Source: Chloroflexi bacterium TSY (GTDB taxonomy: Bacteria; Chloroflexota; Anaerolineae; Caldilineales; Caldilineaceae). From it: DNA of 62,973 bases. The stretch spans positions 1 to 62,973 of the forward strand of contig JAHBNG010000086.1 in the NCBI GenBank assembly GCA_019217005.1, given 5' to 3'. Under the pieces are notes generated by a model. The model did not search any database and had not been told where the DNA came from. It saw only the letters and a list, made by a program, of their open reading frames with translations. Positions 17,213-27,109 of the stretch are shown here, in pieces (the first letter of the stretch is position 1; every line of letters starts with the position of its first letter). The translations under genes and the position numbers were made by a program.

Positions 17213-18199
17213 ATGTTTGCGTTTGTTGTAAAGCGATTGGTCATTTTCATTCCGATGATCGTTGTTGTATCGATCGTTTCGTTTGTTCTGATTCAAGCGC
17301 CGCCTGGGAACTTTCTAGACGACTATATTAACCAGTTGCGCGCGCAAGGCGAACAAGTAGATTTAGCCGAAATTGAAAACCTTAAGCGCAGATATGGCCT
17401 TGATCAACCCATGTACGTGCAATATTGGAAATGGATGCGTGGAGTTGTCCAATGGGATTTTGGGGTTTCGATTGAATGGCGGAAGCCAATTAATCAGTTG
17501 ATTGGACAGCGATTGATGCTCACTCTCTTGTTGGGGGTTTTTACGATATTGTTCACGTGGACGCTGGCAATTCCGATTGGCATTTTGTCAGCGGTTAGAC
17601 AGTATTCGTGGCTCGACTATATTTTTACATTTTTGTCCTATATTGGAGTGGGAACCCCCAATTTTTTGTTGGCGCTTGTCCTCATGTGGGTGGCATTTAG
17701 CAACTTTGGCCTCAAGATAACGGGTCTCTTTTCCGACGAATATATTATGGCCCCCTGGAGTTTCGCTAAATTCTGGGATATGCTCAAACATATATGGGTC
17801 CCAATGGTTATTTTGGGAACAGACGGCACTGCTCGCTTCACGCGCATCATGCGAGCCAATTTATTAGATGAGCTGAACAAACCATATGTTGAAACGGCCC
17901 GTGCCAAGGGATTGACAGAATCTCAAGTCGTTCTTAAGTATCCAACGCGCATTGCTTTAAACCCCTTTATCAGTACAGTTGGGTGGGCATTGCCTCAGCT
18001 ATTTTCCGGCAGCTTAATTGTGGCAACCGTCCTGAGTTTACCAACTGTCGGTCCATTGCTCTTGCGAGCACTGCTAAGCCAGGATATGTATTTGGCTGGT
18101 TCGATTGTCCTAATTCTTTCCGTATTGACATTGATCGGTACGCTTATATCCGACATTTTGTTGGCAATCACAGATCCAAGAATCCGTGTACAGGGCTAA
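17213..18199 (+). CDS. ABC transporter permease, DppB/OppB type
   Basis: The 328-residue product has about six membrane helices. The first is at residues 8-30, and a periplasmic loop (residues ~35-95) follows, as is usual for DppB-type permeases. The coupling loop EAA-like motif (ETARAKGLTESQVVLKYPTRIALNPF) contacts the ATPase. It imports the ligand held by the upstream receptor, probably a peptide or oligosaccharide. I start at the ATG at 17213, after AAGGATACCT, and not at an upstream in-frame start that would read the repeat cluster. No ATPase gene is present in the window. Confidence 0.92.
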   Translation: MFAFVVKRLVIFIPMIVVVSIVSFVLIQAPPGNFLDDYINQLRAQGEQVDLAEIENLKRRYGLDQPMYVQYWKWMRGVVQWDFGVSIEWRKPINQLIGQRLMLTLLLGVFTILFTWTLAIPIGILSAVRQYSWLDYIFTFLSYIGVGTPNFLLALVLMWVAFSNFGLKITGLFSDEYIMAPWSFAKFWDMLKHIWVPMVILGTDGTARFTRIMRANLLDELNKPYVETARAKGLTESQVVLKYPTRIALNPFISTVGWALPQLFSGSLIVATVLSLPTVGPLLLRALLSQDMYLAGSIVLILSVLTLIGTLISDILLAITDPRIRVQG

Positions 18200-18270
18200 G
18201 AGCGTAGGACAATCGCGAACTTTGCGGGCAAGGCCCCAAGCAAGTCTATATGGCCATGTCCACGGGACGA

Positions 18271-18336
18271 GCAATCCCGGATTGGGCCACTCAATGATCC
18301 ACTCAAGAGAGAATTCTTGGTCCAATCCGGGATTGC
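18271..18336. repeat. Inverted repeat between permease genes
   Basis: GCAATCCCGGATTGG is mirrored by CCAATCCGGGATTGC, with a loop of about 36 bases. Confidence 0.8.
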
Positions 18337-18393
18337 GGGTGGCTCCTTCACCGAATAACACCGCTTTTTTAAGGTTCGCGATAGCCCTAGCTA

Positions 18394-18653
18394 AGAGCGT
18401 GTTTTAAAAGTCATTCTGAGGAGGCTTTGGGGCCCTAAGTCTTCCGAAGGGAGAATCCCACGTTCCAAGTGCAAAAAGAAGATTCTTCGCTCCGTTCCTT
18501 CACTCAGAATGACACGCTGCGACACTTTTAAAACAGTAGCAGCAAAAGTCGGGTACAAATTTTTCATGCAAACAGAGGGCTGCTCTAGGATTTCACCCCT
18601 TATGGTCATTTTTTGTACCCGACTTTTGCCGTAGCTGTTTAAAAACACGCTCT
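18394..18653. mobile_element. MITE-like element G, carrying MITE F inside it
   Basis: The outer ends AGAGCGTGTTTTAAAAGT and the complement of AGAGCGTGTTTTTAAAAGTG face each other. Inside, CATTCTGAG/CTCAGAATG forms a second inverted pair around a dispersed repeat (CTTCCGAAGGGAGAATCCC). F copy 2 is nested near its right end. It separates the two permease genes of the importer. Confidence 0.7.
18534..18637 (-). mobile_element. MITE family F, copy 2 (104 bp)
   Basis: Identical to copy 1 over its whole length but inverted. The 7-bp target duplication TTTAAAA is at 18527-18533 and 18638-18644, inside element G. Confidence 0.93.
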
Positions 18654-18682
18654 GAGATCAATTGCGGCTGTGGAGATAATGT

Positions 18683-19936
18683 ATGGCAAAAGAATTTCAG
18701 ACTGACAATTCAACCGATCTGCGCGTAAGGCCCGATACCGCCTTCCTTGATCGAGATGGGGTAGATTTAGAACTCGAAGACATTGAGGAAGGGAGCTTTA
18801 TCGAAGCTGCATTTGGGCGTGAGGAAAAAGCATCGGTTGCCTCTCAATGGCAATTAATGTGGTGGCGCTTCCTCAAACACAAGGTCGCTCTAGTAAGCGC
18901 TGTTATTGTCATTCTGTTTTATCTGGTTGGCGCATTTGCCGAATTTATGGCCGTTAACGACCCGCAGAAGCAGTACGATCAACTGATCTTTGTGCCGCCA
19001 CAACGCATTCATTTTGAAGGTTTCCGTCCTTTTGTTTATGGCATAGAAGGGACGCGCAATCCCGAAACGTTTGCCAAAGAATATGTTGAAGATACCTCGG
19101 TCAAATATTATTTGCAGTTTTTCGTCAAAGGCTATCCTTATAAGTTTTGGGGACTATTTGAAACAGACCTTCATCTGATGGGTTTAGATATGGGGGAGAC
19201 AGAAGAAGAGGTAGTCGACTCTGCGAACCCTGAATATACACCTGTTCCTTTTTATCCACTGGGCACGGATCGTATGGGCAGGGACATGTGGTCTAGAGTC
19301 ATGTATGGCACTCGTATCTCTCTCTCAATTGGTCTAGTGGGTGTAACAATTAGTTTGTTTCTGGGCCTTTTACTCGGTGGACTCTCGGGGCTGTATGGTG
19401 GCGCTGTGGACAACGTCATTCAACGGGTGATTGAGTTTTTGCGCTCAATGCCGACAATTCCACTGTGGTTATCCCTTGGTGCGGCTGTCCCGCTTGAGTG
19501 GTCTGTGATCCAGGTTTATTTTGCCATTACGATTATTCTCTCTTTGATCGGTTGGACAGGTCTAGCTCGAGAAGTGCGCGGTCGATTCCTGGCTTTGCGC
19601 GAGGAAGATTTCATCATGGCCGCTCGCTTTGCTGGTACCAATGAATTGCGCATCATTTTTCGCCACATGATCCCCTCTTTTATCAGCCACATCATCGCCG
19701 CTCTAACCCTCAGTATTCCAACGATGATCCTTTCTGAAACAGCTTTGAGTTTCTTGGGGTTAGGCTTACGTCCACCCGCGATTAGTTGGGGCATTCTTCT
19801 CTTTGAAGCCCAAAATCTACAATCAGTTGCCGGGGCACCATGGCTGCTACTGCCAGGTGCGTTCGTGCTTGTTTCGATTATGGCCTTCAACTTTCTCGGC
19901 GACGGACTTCGAGATGCTGCTGATCCATACGGATAA
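18683..19936 (+). CDS. ABC transporter permease, DppC/OppC type
   Basis: The 417-residue product has an acidic cytoplasmic N-terminus (~60 residues), a first helix at about 68-92 and a large external loop (~93-210). Five more helices follow, with the EAA-like coupling motif REEDFIMAARFAGTNELRIIFRHMIPSF. It pairs with the DppB-type permease upstream to form the channel. The 480-base gap filled by nested repeats is unusual for such pairs and may weaken co-transcription. Confidence 0.92.
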   Translation: MAKEFQTDNSTDLRVRPDTAFLDRDGVDLELEDIEEGSFIEAAFGREEKASVASQWQLMWWRFLKHKVALVSAVIVILFYLVGAFAEFMAVNDPQKQYDQLIFVPPQRIHFEGFRPFVYGIEGTRNPETFAKEYVEDTSVKYYLQFFVKGYPYKFWGLFETDLHLMGLDMGETEEEVVDSANPEYTPVPFYPLGTDRMGRDMWSRVMYGTRISLSIGLVGVTISLFLGLLLGGLSGLYGGAVDNVIQRVIEFLRSMPTIPLWLSLGAAVPLEWSVIQVYFAITIILSLIGWTGLAREVRGRFLALREEDFIMAARFAGTNELRIIFRHMIPSFISHIIAALTLSIPTMILSETALSFLGLGLRPPAISWGILLFEAQNLQSVAGAPWLLLPGAFVLVSIMAFNFLGDGLRDAADPYG

Positions 19937-19945
19937 AAGCAAAAT

Positions 19946-21176
19946 ATGGGCAAGCTACGAACATACTTCTCAATATTCATCCTTTTCTGGACAGCTTGTG
20001 CCCCTTTGAACCCTGATGCCATCAGGATTGATGAAACGATCGATGTTTCTACAGATGAACCGACCCGAGCGTCAGCGACGGAAGCCCCCGCAGAAGCATC
20101 TGTCATCGTTATCCCACTCACTGATCCGATTGCAATTCGCGATGCTGAGATATCGGGGCTGGCTTGGTATGGTGACTATTTGGTCTTGCTTCCTCAGTAC
20201 CCAAACATTTTTACCACTCAGGAAGATGGGTACATATTCGCGCTCCCAAAATCTGAGATTATTGCATTTTTAGGTGGTGAGTCGACCGAGCCACTCGATC
20301 CAATCCAAATTCCATTCATCGCTCCTGGGCTGCGACAGGATATTGCTGGATTTGAGGGCTATGAAGCGATCGCGTTTGATGGGAACAATGTCTATGTCAC
20401 GATTGAAGCATGGGCACCCGATATAATGCGAGCCTATCTGCTCACAGGAACAATATCACCCGATCTTTCTTCGCTTACTCTTGATACGACTACACAATTA
20501 ACGATTGGGGCACAATCTGATATCGGAAATATGTCGGACGAAACTCTGCTGTTTGCTGATGGTAGTCTTCTCACGATCTATGAAGCCAATGGCGCAGCGG
20601 TGAATGAGATACCAGTCGCTCATGTCTTTAATGGAGACTTGACGGGGGTGGTTCATTTTAGGCGGACAATTAGGTTTACATTTTTGCAAAGAGAAAAGAT
20701 GTTTATATTTTCTACTTTGAGCCATGCTCAGGCAGAAAATGACCTCATATAGATTTTTATCTATGTATCAAAAGTGTAAACCTAATTCTGAACCACCCCA
20801 CTTGACGCAAAGCAAAACAACCTCCTTCCCAAACATTGAATATCGCACGACAGATGCTACTGCACTAGATGCCGATAATCGATTCTGGGTCATCAATTAC
20901 TATTTTCCGAATGAAGGTGTGTTGTTGCCAGATGTTGATCCCATTGCTGAACTCTATGGACAAGGCATCACCCATAAGCAGTATGATCATGTCGAACGTT
21001 TGATCGAATTGGAGTACTCAGAATCGGGTATTCAATTGGTCGAAAGGCCACCCATTCAACTCGAATTAATTGACGCCCCTCGAAACTGGGAGGGGATTGT
21101 GCGACTTGAGAATCGAGGATTTCTCATTGTGACAGACAAGTGGCCCGAGACCATTTTAGGTTTTGTCGCTAAGTAG
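19946..21176 (+). pseudogene. Secreted lipoprotein, esterase-like or β-propeller type, interrupted by MITE C
   Basis: Removing C (20645-20799) and one ACTTGACG copy leaves 356 codons in frame. The rebuilt protein has a signal peptide with lipobox WTAC (Cys ~17) and a ~40-residue linker. The body begins ISGLAWYGDYLVLLPQYPN and includes FEGYEAIAFDGNNVYVTIEA, resembling the phytase-like β-propeller esterases. It starts 10 bases after the importer permease and was probably co-transcribed, but its role there is unknown. Confidence 0.75.
20645..20799 (+). mobile_element. MITE family C, copy 3 (155 bp, diverged)
   Basis: The ends and length match the family, but about a quarter of the interior differs (for example CTTTGAGCCATGCTCAGGCA in the centre). 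The 8-bp duplication ACTTGACG is at 20637-20644 and 20800-20807. It represents a separate subfamily. Confidence 0.92.
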
Positions 21177-21186
21177 ATATGGAGCA

Positions 21187-22416
21187 TCAATCGGTCGCGT
21201 GTTTAGCCACACGCTCAATAGCTTCCATGACATCCTTCAAGACGGGCTTATTCTTGAAATATAAGACCTCTGATGGCACATCCTGCAACTTTTCCTTGGC
21301 AAGATTAACTCCTTCGTAGACCAAAAGGATTAAATCGCTCCGTTCAGCCGCTCGTACCTTTGCGACTTTGCGTTCCAAATAGTTCGGATGCCAGAATCCC
21401 ATAATCTCGATGATGGCACGTCGTCCATCTTTTTTGTTTGTGACCGTGAAATCAGGAATCATTACTGTATCTCCAAGCAGGAGCACTTCATCTTCACGAG
21501 TCAATCGCCATTTGCCTCGCTCGTTCCCAAATTTGGCCTCAAACTCTGCCGCAAAGTCCGACTCTAGCTGAGAATCAAATTCACCACTGCCGCGAAAATG
21601 GGTCGTGAGTTGCGTTGTATGATCTAGACAATAAGTAAGGGGACCATTCTGCACGGGAAGATAAACAGTCGCCTCCATCGACCAGCGTTGACAAAGCAAC
21701 AGCGCCGGGAGAAAGGCCGCAAACTGGCGACCGTACCGCGTTGTTCGGTGCACAAAGGGCGAAATCGGGCCATCTAGCTCTACTCGATAACCGTCGTCCA
21801 AAGGGGTTGCCCAGAACATGAGTTTAAAGAGCTTGATATACTTCCACAGATCTTTATAACTATCATAAACCTGGACGCGCATTTGGTCTGACCAGTAAAG
21901 GGCTGCACGGGACAACTCTAGATTATAGCGAGCAATCAGCGATTCTGGCGTCCACTCTGGACCCGGATCGGTGAGTAGATGTTCTGCCGGGCGATCTGAA
22001 TAAAAAGCGGTCTCGGCTCCATTCCGATCCAAACCAACGATCGATGCGGCTTCGTCTAGCATATCCTCGCGTGTCTGTTGATTCATCAGATCACGCGTCA
22101 TGTAAACAGGGCCACGCTCGAAGATTAGGCGCCGTAGCTCTGGCGGAGGGACCCTCGTTTCTAGAGGGGAGAAGAGTGCGGCATCGGTTAAGACTTTCGC
22201 AAGACCACGGATGACAATATAGTCTATACGGTTGCCCTCATAGAGTTCGAGGGCACGTTGCCATTGAGAGCGCTGTTGTCCTTGATGTTGTTGGAAAAGG
22301 GTGATCAGATCAGATGCAGTGCGCTGCCACTGAATATTGTCAGCGCTGAGCATCTGGATGTGGAGTGTCCCATTGCGAGACAAAAGGCGAGGGCGGACGA
22401 GATCGCCCGTGAGCAT
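21187..22416 (-). CDS. Bax1-type nuclease (DUF790), partner of XPB
   Basis: The 409-residue product matches the DUF790 family, whose archaeal member Bax1 binds XPB and cuts bubble DNA. The PD-(D/E)XK core is near the C-terminus: VMIPDFTV (Asp), then RRAIIEIMGFWHPNYLERKVAK (Glu and Lys). The N-terminal half is helical. I start at 22416 (MLTGDLVRPRL), which has a TAGGAGC ribosome site; a longer start at 22485 is less likely. It lies 209 bases downstream of the XPB gene on the same strand. Together they should act in nucleotide excision repair or restart. Confidence 0.9.
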   Translation of the reverse strand: MLTGDLVRPRLLSRNGTLHIQMLSADNIQWQRTASDLITLFQQHQGQQRSQWQRALELYEGNRIDYIVIRGLAKVLTDAALFSPLETRVPPPELRRLIFERGPVYMTRDLMNQQTREDMLDEAASIVGLDRNGAETAFYSDRPAEHLLTDPGPEWTPESLIARYNLELSRAALYWSDQMRVQVYDSYKDLWKYIKLFKLMFWATPLDDGYRVELDGPISPFVHRTTRYGRQFAAFLPALLLCQRWSMEATVYLPVQNGPLTYCLDHTTQLTTHFRGSGEFDSQLESDFAAEFEAKFGNERGKWRLTREDEVLLLGDTVMIPDFTVTNKKDGRRAIIEIMGFWHPNYLERKVAKVRAAERSDLILLVYEGVNLAKEKLQDVPSEVLYFKNKPVLKDVMEAIERVAKHATD

Positions 22417-22501
22417 GAAATTGCTCCTAATTTGAGTATATGTAGAAATGCCTATTCTATAGATGTTCAGATAATGCTTTTCCACACGAAACAGTAGCTT
22501 G

Positions 22502-22549
22502 TCAGCATTTCAGCTCGTCAGCCAGAGAGCTGACGAGCTGAAATGCTGA
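22502..22549. repeat. Perfect 21-bp hairpin between XPB and Bax1 genes
   Basis: The left arm 22502-22522 is the exact complement of 22529-22549 with a 6-base loop (CAGAGA). No T tract follows on the minus strand. It may be an RNA-processing signal between the two genes or a MITE remnant. Confidence 0.85.
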
Positions 22550-22624
22550 AATGCCATCAACCACAAGAAAATCTTTTTCTGAAAGGCTATAGGTTCAACG
22601 CCAGATTTGCTAGAAATTCATATA

Positions 22625-24016
22625 TCACGTAGTTTCGGATGTAGATGTTGCTATTTGCCGTACCAATTGCGGACGCCGCCGCTGCGCACGTCCTGCGTCC
22701 ACTGTATTGCGCACAATAACCTCATATAGTATGGCTTCACGATTGCCCACTTTCCGCAAAACACGTCCCAAACGCTGGATATATTCACGTGCACCAGCAC
22801 TGCCACCCAATACGATGGCTACTTTTGCTTCCGGCACATCGACGCCTTCATTGAGCACTTTAGAGGTGACCAGTACCTTATACTGACCATTCCGAAACGC
22901 CTCTAACAACTGGCGTCGTTCTTCTGCTTTGGTTTCATGGGTCAAAGCGGGAAGCAGATGGCGACGCGAAATGCGATAGACCACATCATTGTTGTCAGTG
23001 AAAATTAAGATCTGCTCCTGGTGATGTTCACGCAGTAAACGATCGAGCGTGGACAATTTTTCTTCGGCACCCGCCAACAGGCGTTGCAGTTGCTGACGTG
23101 CCAGAAATGCTTGACGAGCATCGATATCAAAAGCGCTCAATCGCATGAGCTCCAAAAGCCAATTCGGTCCATGCGTTTGGGGGAGGCGACGGGAACGGAA
23201 AAAATCAGCATACGTTCCATAGTAACCATCATAGATGCGTTGTTCAGGCAAAGTTAGATTCACATAGATTCGTTCGGTCCGATATTCGGCCAAGCGCGTT
23301 CCGACTAATTCATCAATCGGTTTTTGATAGACAATCGGACCAATAAGATCAGAGATGCGCCAACGTCCATCCTGCTGTTCATGAGGATCGGGGTAGGTAG
23401 CAGTCAGGCCCAACCGATAAGGGGCAGGCGTCATCAGAGCAGTTTCCCCCCAACTCGGCGCAGGTAGATGGTGTACCTCGTCGAAGATGATCAGCTTGAA
23501 TTGGTTTCCCACGTCTGCAATGAGATCACCCGCTGAGTGATAGGTTGTCACCGTAATCGGCTCAATCTGCTTTTCAGCGCCATAATAGACGCCAATATCG
23601 ATTCCAAATGCGTTTTTTAGACGCGCATACCACTGATGAAGAAGGTCAATCGTTGGAGCGATGATAACGGTCGAACGAGCAACAAGCTGAATGGCCTGGC
23701 TGGCAACAAATGTCTTGCCAGCTCCAGTCGGTAAAACAATACTACCGCGTCGACTAGCCTGATCCCAGGCGGTCAACGCGGCAGTTTGGTAATCGTGCGG
23801 CTGCCGATTGTCTTGGATGGAAAGAGCGAGGTTTTTCCAACGTGGTACCCAATTGCGGATATTCTGTTCTAGCAACCAAGCCTCAACTACGCCGTAGCGA
23901 TAAGCTTCGCAGCGCCACCGCGATTTGACCCACTGAAAGGCTGGATGAACAGATTCGGTCTGGGAAACATCGTTGAGGACAAGTGTTCCACCCTGGAAAA
24001 AGACCGATGCTGGCAT
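22625..24016 (-). CDS. XPB-type superfamily 2 DNA helicase
   Basis: The 463-residue product has a short N-terminal damage-recognition-like region (~70 residues), Walker A LPTGAGKT, the DEVHH box, motif III-like LGLTATYP and, in the second RecA lobe, TSKVLNEGVDVP and QRLGRVLRK. The size matches archaeal and bacterial XPB, shorter than the eukaryotic TFIIH subunit. It unwinds DNA 3' to 5' and works with Bax1, encoded next. The upstream region is short; the pentapeptide genes end ~100 bases before it on the same strand. Confidence 0.93.
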   Translation of the reverse strand: MPASVFFQGGTLVLNDVSQTESVHPAFQWVKSRWRCEAYRYGVVEAWLLEQNIRNWVPRWKNLALSIQDNRQPHDYQTAALTAWDQASRRGSIVLPTGAGKTFVASQAIQLVARSTVIIAPTIDLLHQWYARLKNAFGIDIGVYYGAEKQIEPITVTTYHSAGDLIADVGNQFKLIIFDEVHHLPAPSWGETALMTPAPYRLGLTATYPDPHEQQDGRWRISDLIGPIVYQKPIDELVGTRLAEYRTERIYVNLTLPEQRIYDGYYGTYADFFRSRRLPQTHGPNWLLELMRLSAFDIDARQAFLARQQLQRLLAGAEEKLSTLDRLLREHHQEQILIFTDNNDVVYRISRRHLLPALTHETKAEERRQLLEAFRNGQYKVLVTSKVLNEGVDVPEAKVAIVLGGSAGAREYIQRLGRVLRKVGNREAILYEVIVRNTVDAGRAQRRRPQLVRQIATSTSETT

Positions 24017-24116
24017 AATGGTTCCACCAAGTATTCTTATAAATTGAAAGATGGTTGATGTCCATTATACTCTATTAAAGGGAGGATGAAACAATTTAAG
24101 TAAATTTGGATTTCAT

Positions 24117-24749
24117 CTACGTGGGGATTTCGACCAACCCGTCTCGATAACGAATGCCTTCTAAATTGACCCCAACCAAACTTTGACCTTGGAGATTTGC
24201 ATCGCTGAAGTCAGCATGATCCAGATTGGCACCAGTGAGATCTGCATCTTGTAGGTTTGCTTGACTGAAATCAGCCTTATCTAAATTAGCTCCTGTTAGA
24301 TTTGCGCCCTGGAAATTGGCATGTTTAAAATTGCCACAATCCAGATTTGCCCCTTCTAAATTTGTGTCTTGAAAGTTTGCGTGTTCAAAGTTTCCACGCC
24401 CTAGATTTGCGGCGTGGAGGTAGGCATTTTGAAAATTAGCACTGAAAAAATTGGCGCCTTCCAGATTGGCATTCTTAAGACTTGCTCCATCAAATTGGGC
24501 GTTAGCCATATTCGCACCAGTCAGATTTGTTCCCTTCAGTTGCTCTAATGGCAGTCGTAATGTGTGACCATTGGAATGGAGCCGGGATTCAGCCCCTTGC
24601 GACGCTGATTGATTTGCGTCTGGCTCTACTCCATTTGACTGTGTATCTCTCTGAGTCTCCTCAAACCCCTCTAGCAGCTTCGTGGCTTCATCAACAGTGA
24701 TTTTCCCCTCTTCCAACATCTCGAGAATTTTCATGCGTTCGTCGTTCAT
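24117..24749 (-). CDS. Pentapeptide repeat protein with SHOCT-like N-terminus (third of three)
   Basis: The 210-residue product opens with the helical motif KILEMLEEGKITVDEATKLL. A polar linker follows to about residue 65, then ~25 pentapeptides of A(D/N)LXX form (residues ~75-200). Such repeats fold as a right-handed β-helix. Family members interact with gyrase, membranes or protein partners, and the target here is unknown. It is the last gene of the DUF2089-pentapeptide operon. Confidence 0.9.
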   Translation of the reverse strand: MNDERMKILEMLEEGKITVDEATKLLEGFEETQRDTQSNGVEPDANQSASQGAESRLHSNGHTLRLPLEQLKGTNLTGANMANAQFDGASLKNANLEGANFFSANFQNAYLHAANLGRGNFEHANFQDTNLEGANLDCGNFKHANFQGANLTGANLDKADFSQANLQDADLTGANLDHADFSDANLQGQSLVGVNLEGIRYRDGLVEIPT

Positions 24750-24817
24750 GGTTATGATTTCCCTTCAGGGTCGTAAAAGTATAACACTGAATGTGCTCTC
24801 CTTGTGACATGCCGCAA

Positions 24818-25486
24818 TTATTCTTGTACAAGTTCTGTTGGTCCATTCTCTTGAAATCTAAAGCCGGGCATATTTGCCCCCGAGAAATTCATACCCCGTA
24901 GGTCTGCGCCACGGAAATCGGCTTCATCCAAATTTGCCCCACTTAAATCGGTATCCCGTAAGTCTGCATCCCGGAAATCGGCTTTATCCAAACTTGCCCC
25001 ACTTAAATTGGCACCAGCCAATTGGGCACCTATAAAATTTGCCGCACCGAGATTCGCACCGCTCAAGTCTGCTTCAGGTAGAATTGCGTTCTCGAAATTA
25101 CTACTGCTCATATTGGCCCCGCTCATATTAGCATTTCGGCAATCGGCATTGCGCAAATTCGTACGATCTAGATTTGCTCCGCTGAAGTCTACACCTTCGA
25201 TATTTGCTCCATCCCACAATACCTCATGCAGATTTGCGCCTGCAAAATTGATCCCACTGATCGAAGGGTTCGAATTAGAATCTGCAGTTTCATGATCATC
25301 CGCATATCGATCCCACGTTGCTCGTGCCCGTGGAATTGAATGGTTCACAGCGGTTTTACTGGTTTCGACCTCCAATGCATCAATCAACCTCGATGCCTCA
25401 TCAACGCTAATCTTGCCATCTTGTAACATGGCCAATATCTTTAATGGAATTGGATTCTGTGCAAAATTTGTCTCATTCTGCCCCAA
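24818..25486 (-). CDS. Pentapeptide repeat protein with SHOCT-like N-terminus (second of three)
   Basis: The 222-residue product carries KILAMLQDGKISVDEASRLI near its start and a linker. About 25 pentapeptides then alternate acidic and polar faces (LSGANLDEADFRGADLRG). It uses a TTG start at 25486 without an obvious ribosome site. The true start could be a few codons on, or translation may depend on the preceding gene, which ends 49 bases before. It is paralogous to its neighbours. Confidence 0.85.
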   Translation of the reverse strand: MGQNETNFAQNPIPLKILAMLQDGKISVDEASRLIDALEVETSKTAVNHSIPRARATWDRYADDHETADSNSNPSISGINFAGANLHEVLWDGANIEGVDFSGANLDRTNLRNADCRNANMSGANMSSSNFENAILPEADLSGANLGAANFIGAQLAGANLSGASLDKADFRDADLRDTDLSGANLDEADFRGADLRGMNFSGANMPGFRFQENGPTELVQE

Positions 25487-25534
25487 AGATTAGCGAAGAA
25501 TCTCGCGTTCGACAGAAGTGTCCAGTAGTGACCG

Positions 25535-26840
25535 TTAGACAACACGTTCTGGAAATAAGGCACCGGCCAACTTCGTTTCGGACAGATTTGCACCTTGGAA
25601 ACTGGCATTCGACAGATCGACACCGGTTAGATCAGCACCAAAGAGATCGGCTCCCTCCAGAACTGCATCATTCAACTGTGCACCATTCAATGTCGCTTCA
25701 CCCAGCTTGGCGTTGCGCAGATTCGTTCTCTGGAGATTGCTGCCCGATAGATTCGCACCCCAGAGATTCGCATTTTCCAGACTCAGTAGATCCAAATTTC
25801 AGGTTTTGAGAGAGAATTCTGGCTAAACAGTTGACATAAATACAAATTTGCCGGTCGATATCTAGTTTTTGCGTTAGATTTGGGCGATTTTCAGATATGA
25901 AATAGGTTGTTTTCTGTAACCGAAATCTGAATAAATGACTCCAAAATCCCTGCAATCTCGACTGAAAATAGCCAAAAATGCCAAATTTGGATCTACTGAG
26001 ACTAGCATCTTCCAGTTGAGCACCGCTCAGATTGGCTTCGCCTAGTTCTGAATTTTGACAGTTGGCGTTGTGGAGATTTGCAGCTGATAGGTTGACCCCC
26101 CATAATTTAGCATTTTCTAAATTCGTATCATTAAACTGAGCATTACATAAAATAGCTTCGCCTAGTTCTATCTCACTGCAGTTTGCACGCTGTAGCGTTG
26201 CTTGCTGCAAGTTGACGCCCCAAAGATTGGCCCCTTCGAGATTTGCCTCATCGAGGTGTGCGCTGGCTAAGTTGGCTTCACCGAGGTCTGTTTGTTGTAG
26301 ATTGGCCCTGTGCAAATTAGCTTCAGTTAAATTGACGCCCCAAAGATTGGCTCCTTCGAGATTTGCCTCATCGAGGTGTGCACCTGCCAGATTGGCTTCA
26401 CTCAGATTTGCTCCTTCAAGATTGGCATTGCTGAGATTTGCGCCAGAGAGATCGGCCCCCCAAAGATTGGCCTCTGTTAGATCGACGCCTGCCAACTGTG
26501 CTCCTGATAAATTAGCTTCATGAAGCGTCGCGCCACGTAGATTTTTACCATCCAGATTTGCATTATGAGGAGGAATCTCTATCGTACCTGGTGCTGGAGG
26601 CATCGGCGGCATGGAAGGCATTGGCGGCATGGAAGGCATCGGAGCGGATGGCGCTTTTACAAATGATGGAACGACAGGTTCATGGACCACTTTTTCCATA
26701 ACAGGCTCAGGATGGCTGTTCGTTTCCATCTCCCTATTACGGTCTGAGCCGCCAATTGCTTCAAGCAAAGTAGAAGCCTCCTCCACAGTGATTTTTCCGT
26801 CCTGTAACATATTAAGAATCTTGACTCGTTCGTCATTCAT
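25535..26840 (-). pseudogene. Pentapeptide repeat protein with SHOCT-like N-terminus (first of three), interrupted by MITE A
   Basis: Removing the MITE (25784-25998) and one AGACT leaves 362 codons in frame; the repeat register runs across the join (LEDASLENANLWGANL). The rebuilt 361-residue protein has the motif KILNMLQDGKITVEEASTLL, a Pro/Met-rich linker (repeated MPSMPPMP) and ~50 pentapeptides with internal 25-residue duplications. As it stands the reading frame runs through the MITE and ends in MITE-encoded and frame-shifted residues, so a stable truncated β-helix may still form. An AAGGAG site precedes the ATG. Confidence 0.9.
25784..25998 (-). mobile_element. MITE family A, copy 2 (215 bp)
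   Basis: The target duplication AGACT is at 25779-25783 and 25999-26003. It differs from copies 1 and 3 by about one base. It is inserted in the first pentapeptide gene. Confidence 0.95.
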
Positions 26841-27109
26841 GAGAGGGTTTCTCCTTAAATCCGGGTAATCTATATTGTAGGCAAATTACTGCAATTGGGA
26901 AAGCAATTCAGCGGCATCCGCGGCGCTTAGTTCGCCTTGATCAACTTGCTCCAAGATATCCCTGCGTTGATCTTTGAGTTCTGTATCCGACTTTGCTTCT
27001 GCTTCGAATCCCAGATCTGTAATGAGGTGATTGAGCCGACTGCGAATCGTCCAATATGATATCCCCAATTCCCGCTCCATTTCTTTGACGTTGCCGCGAT
27101 TCTTGACAA

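Noticed and set aside
25008..25295. Plus-strand frames across the pentapeptide genes
   Set aside because: They are shadows caused by the regular pentapeptide codons on the other strand.
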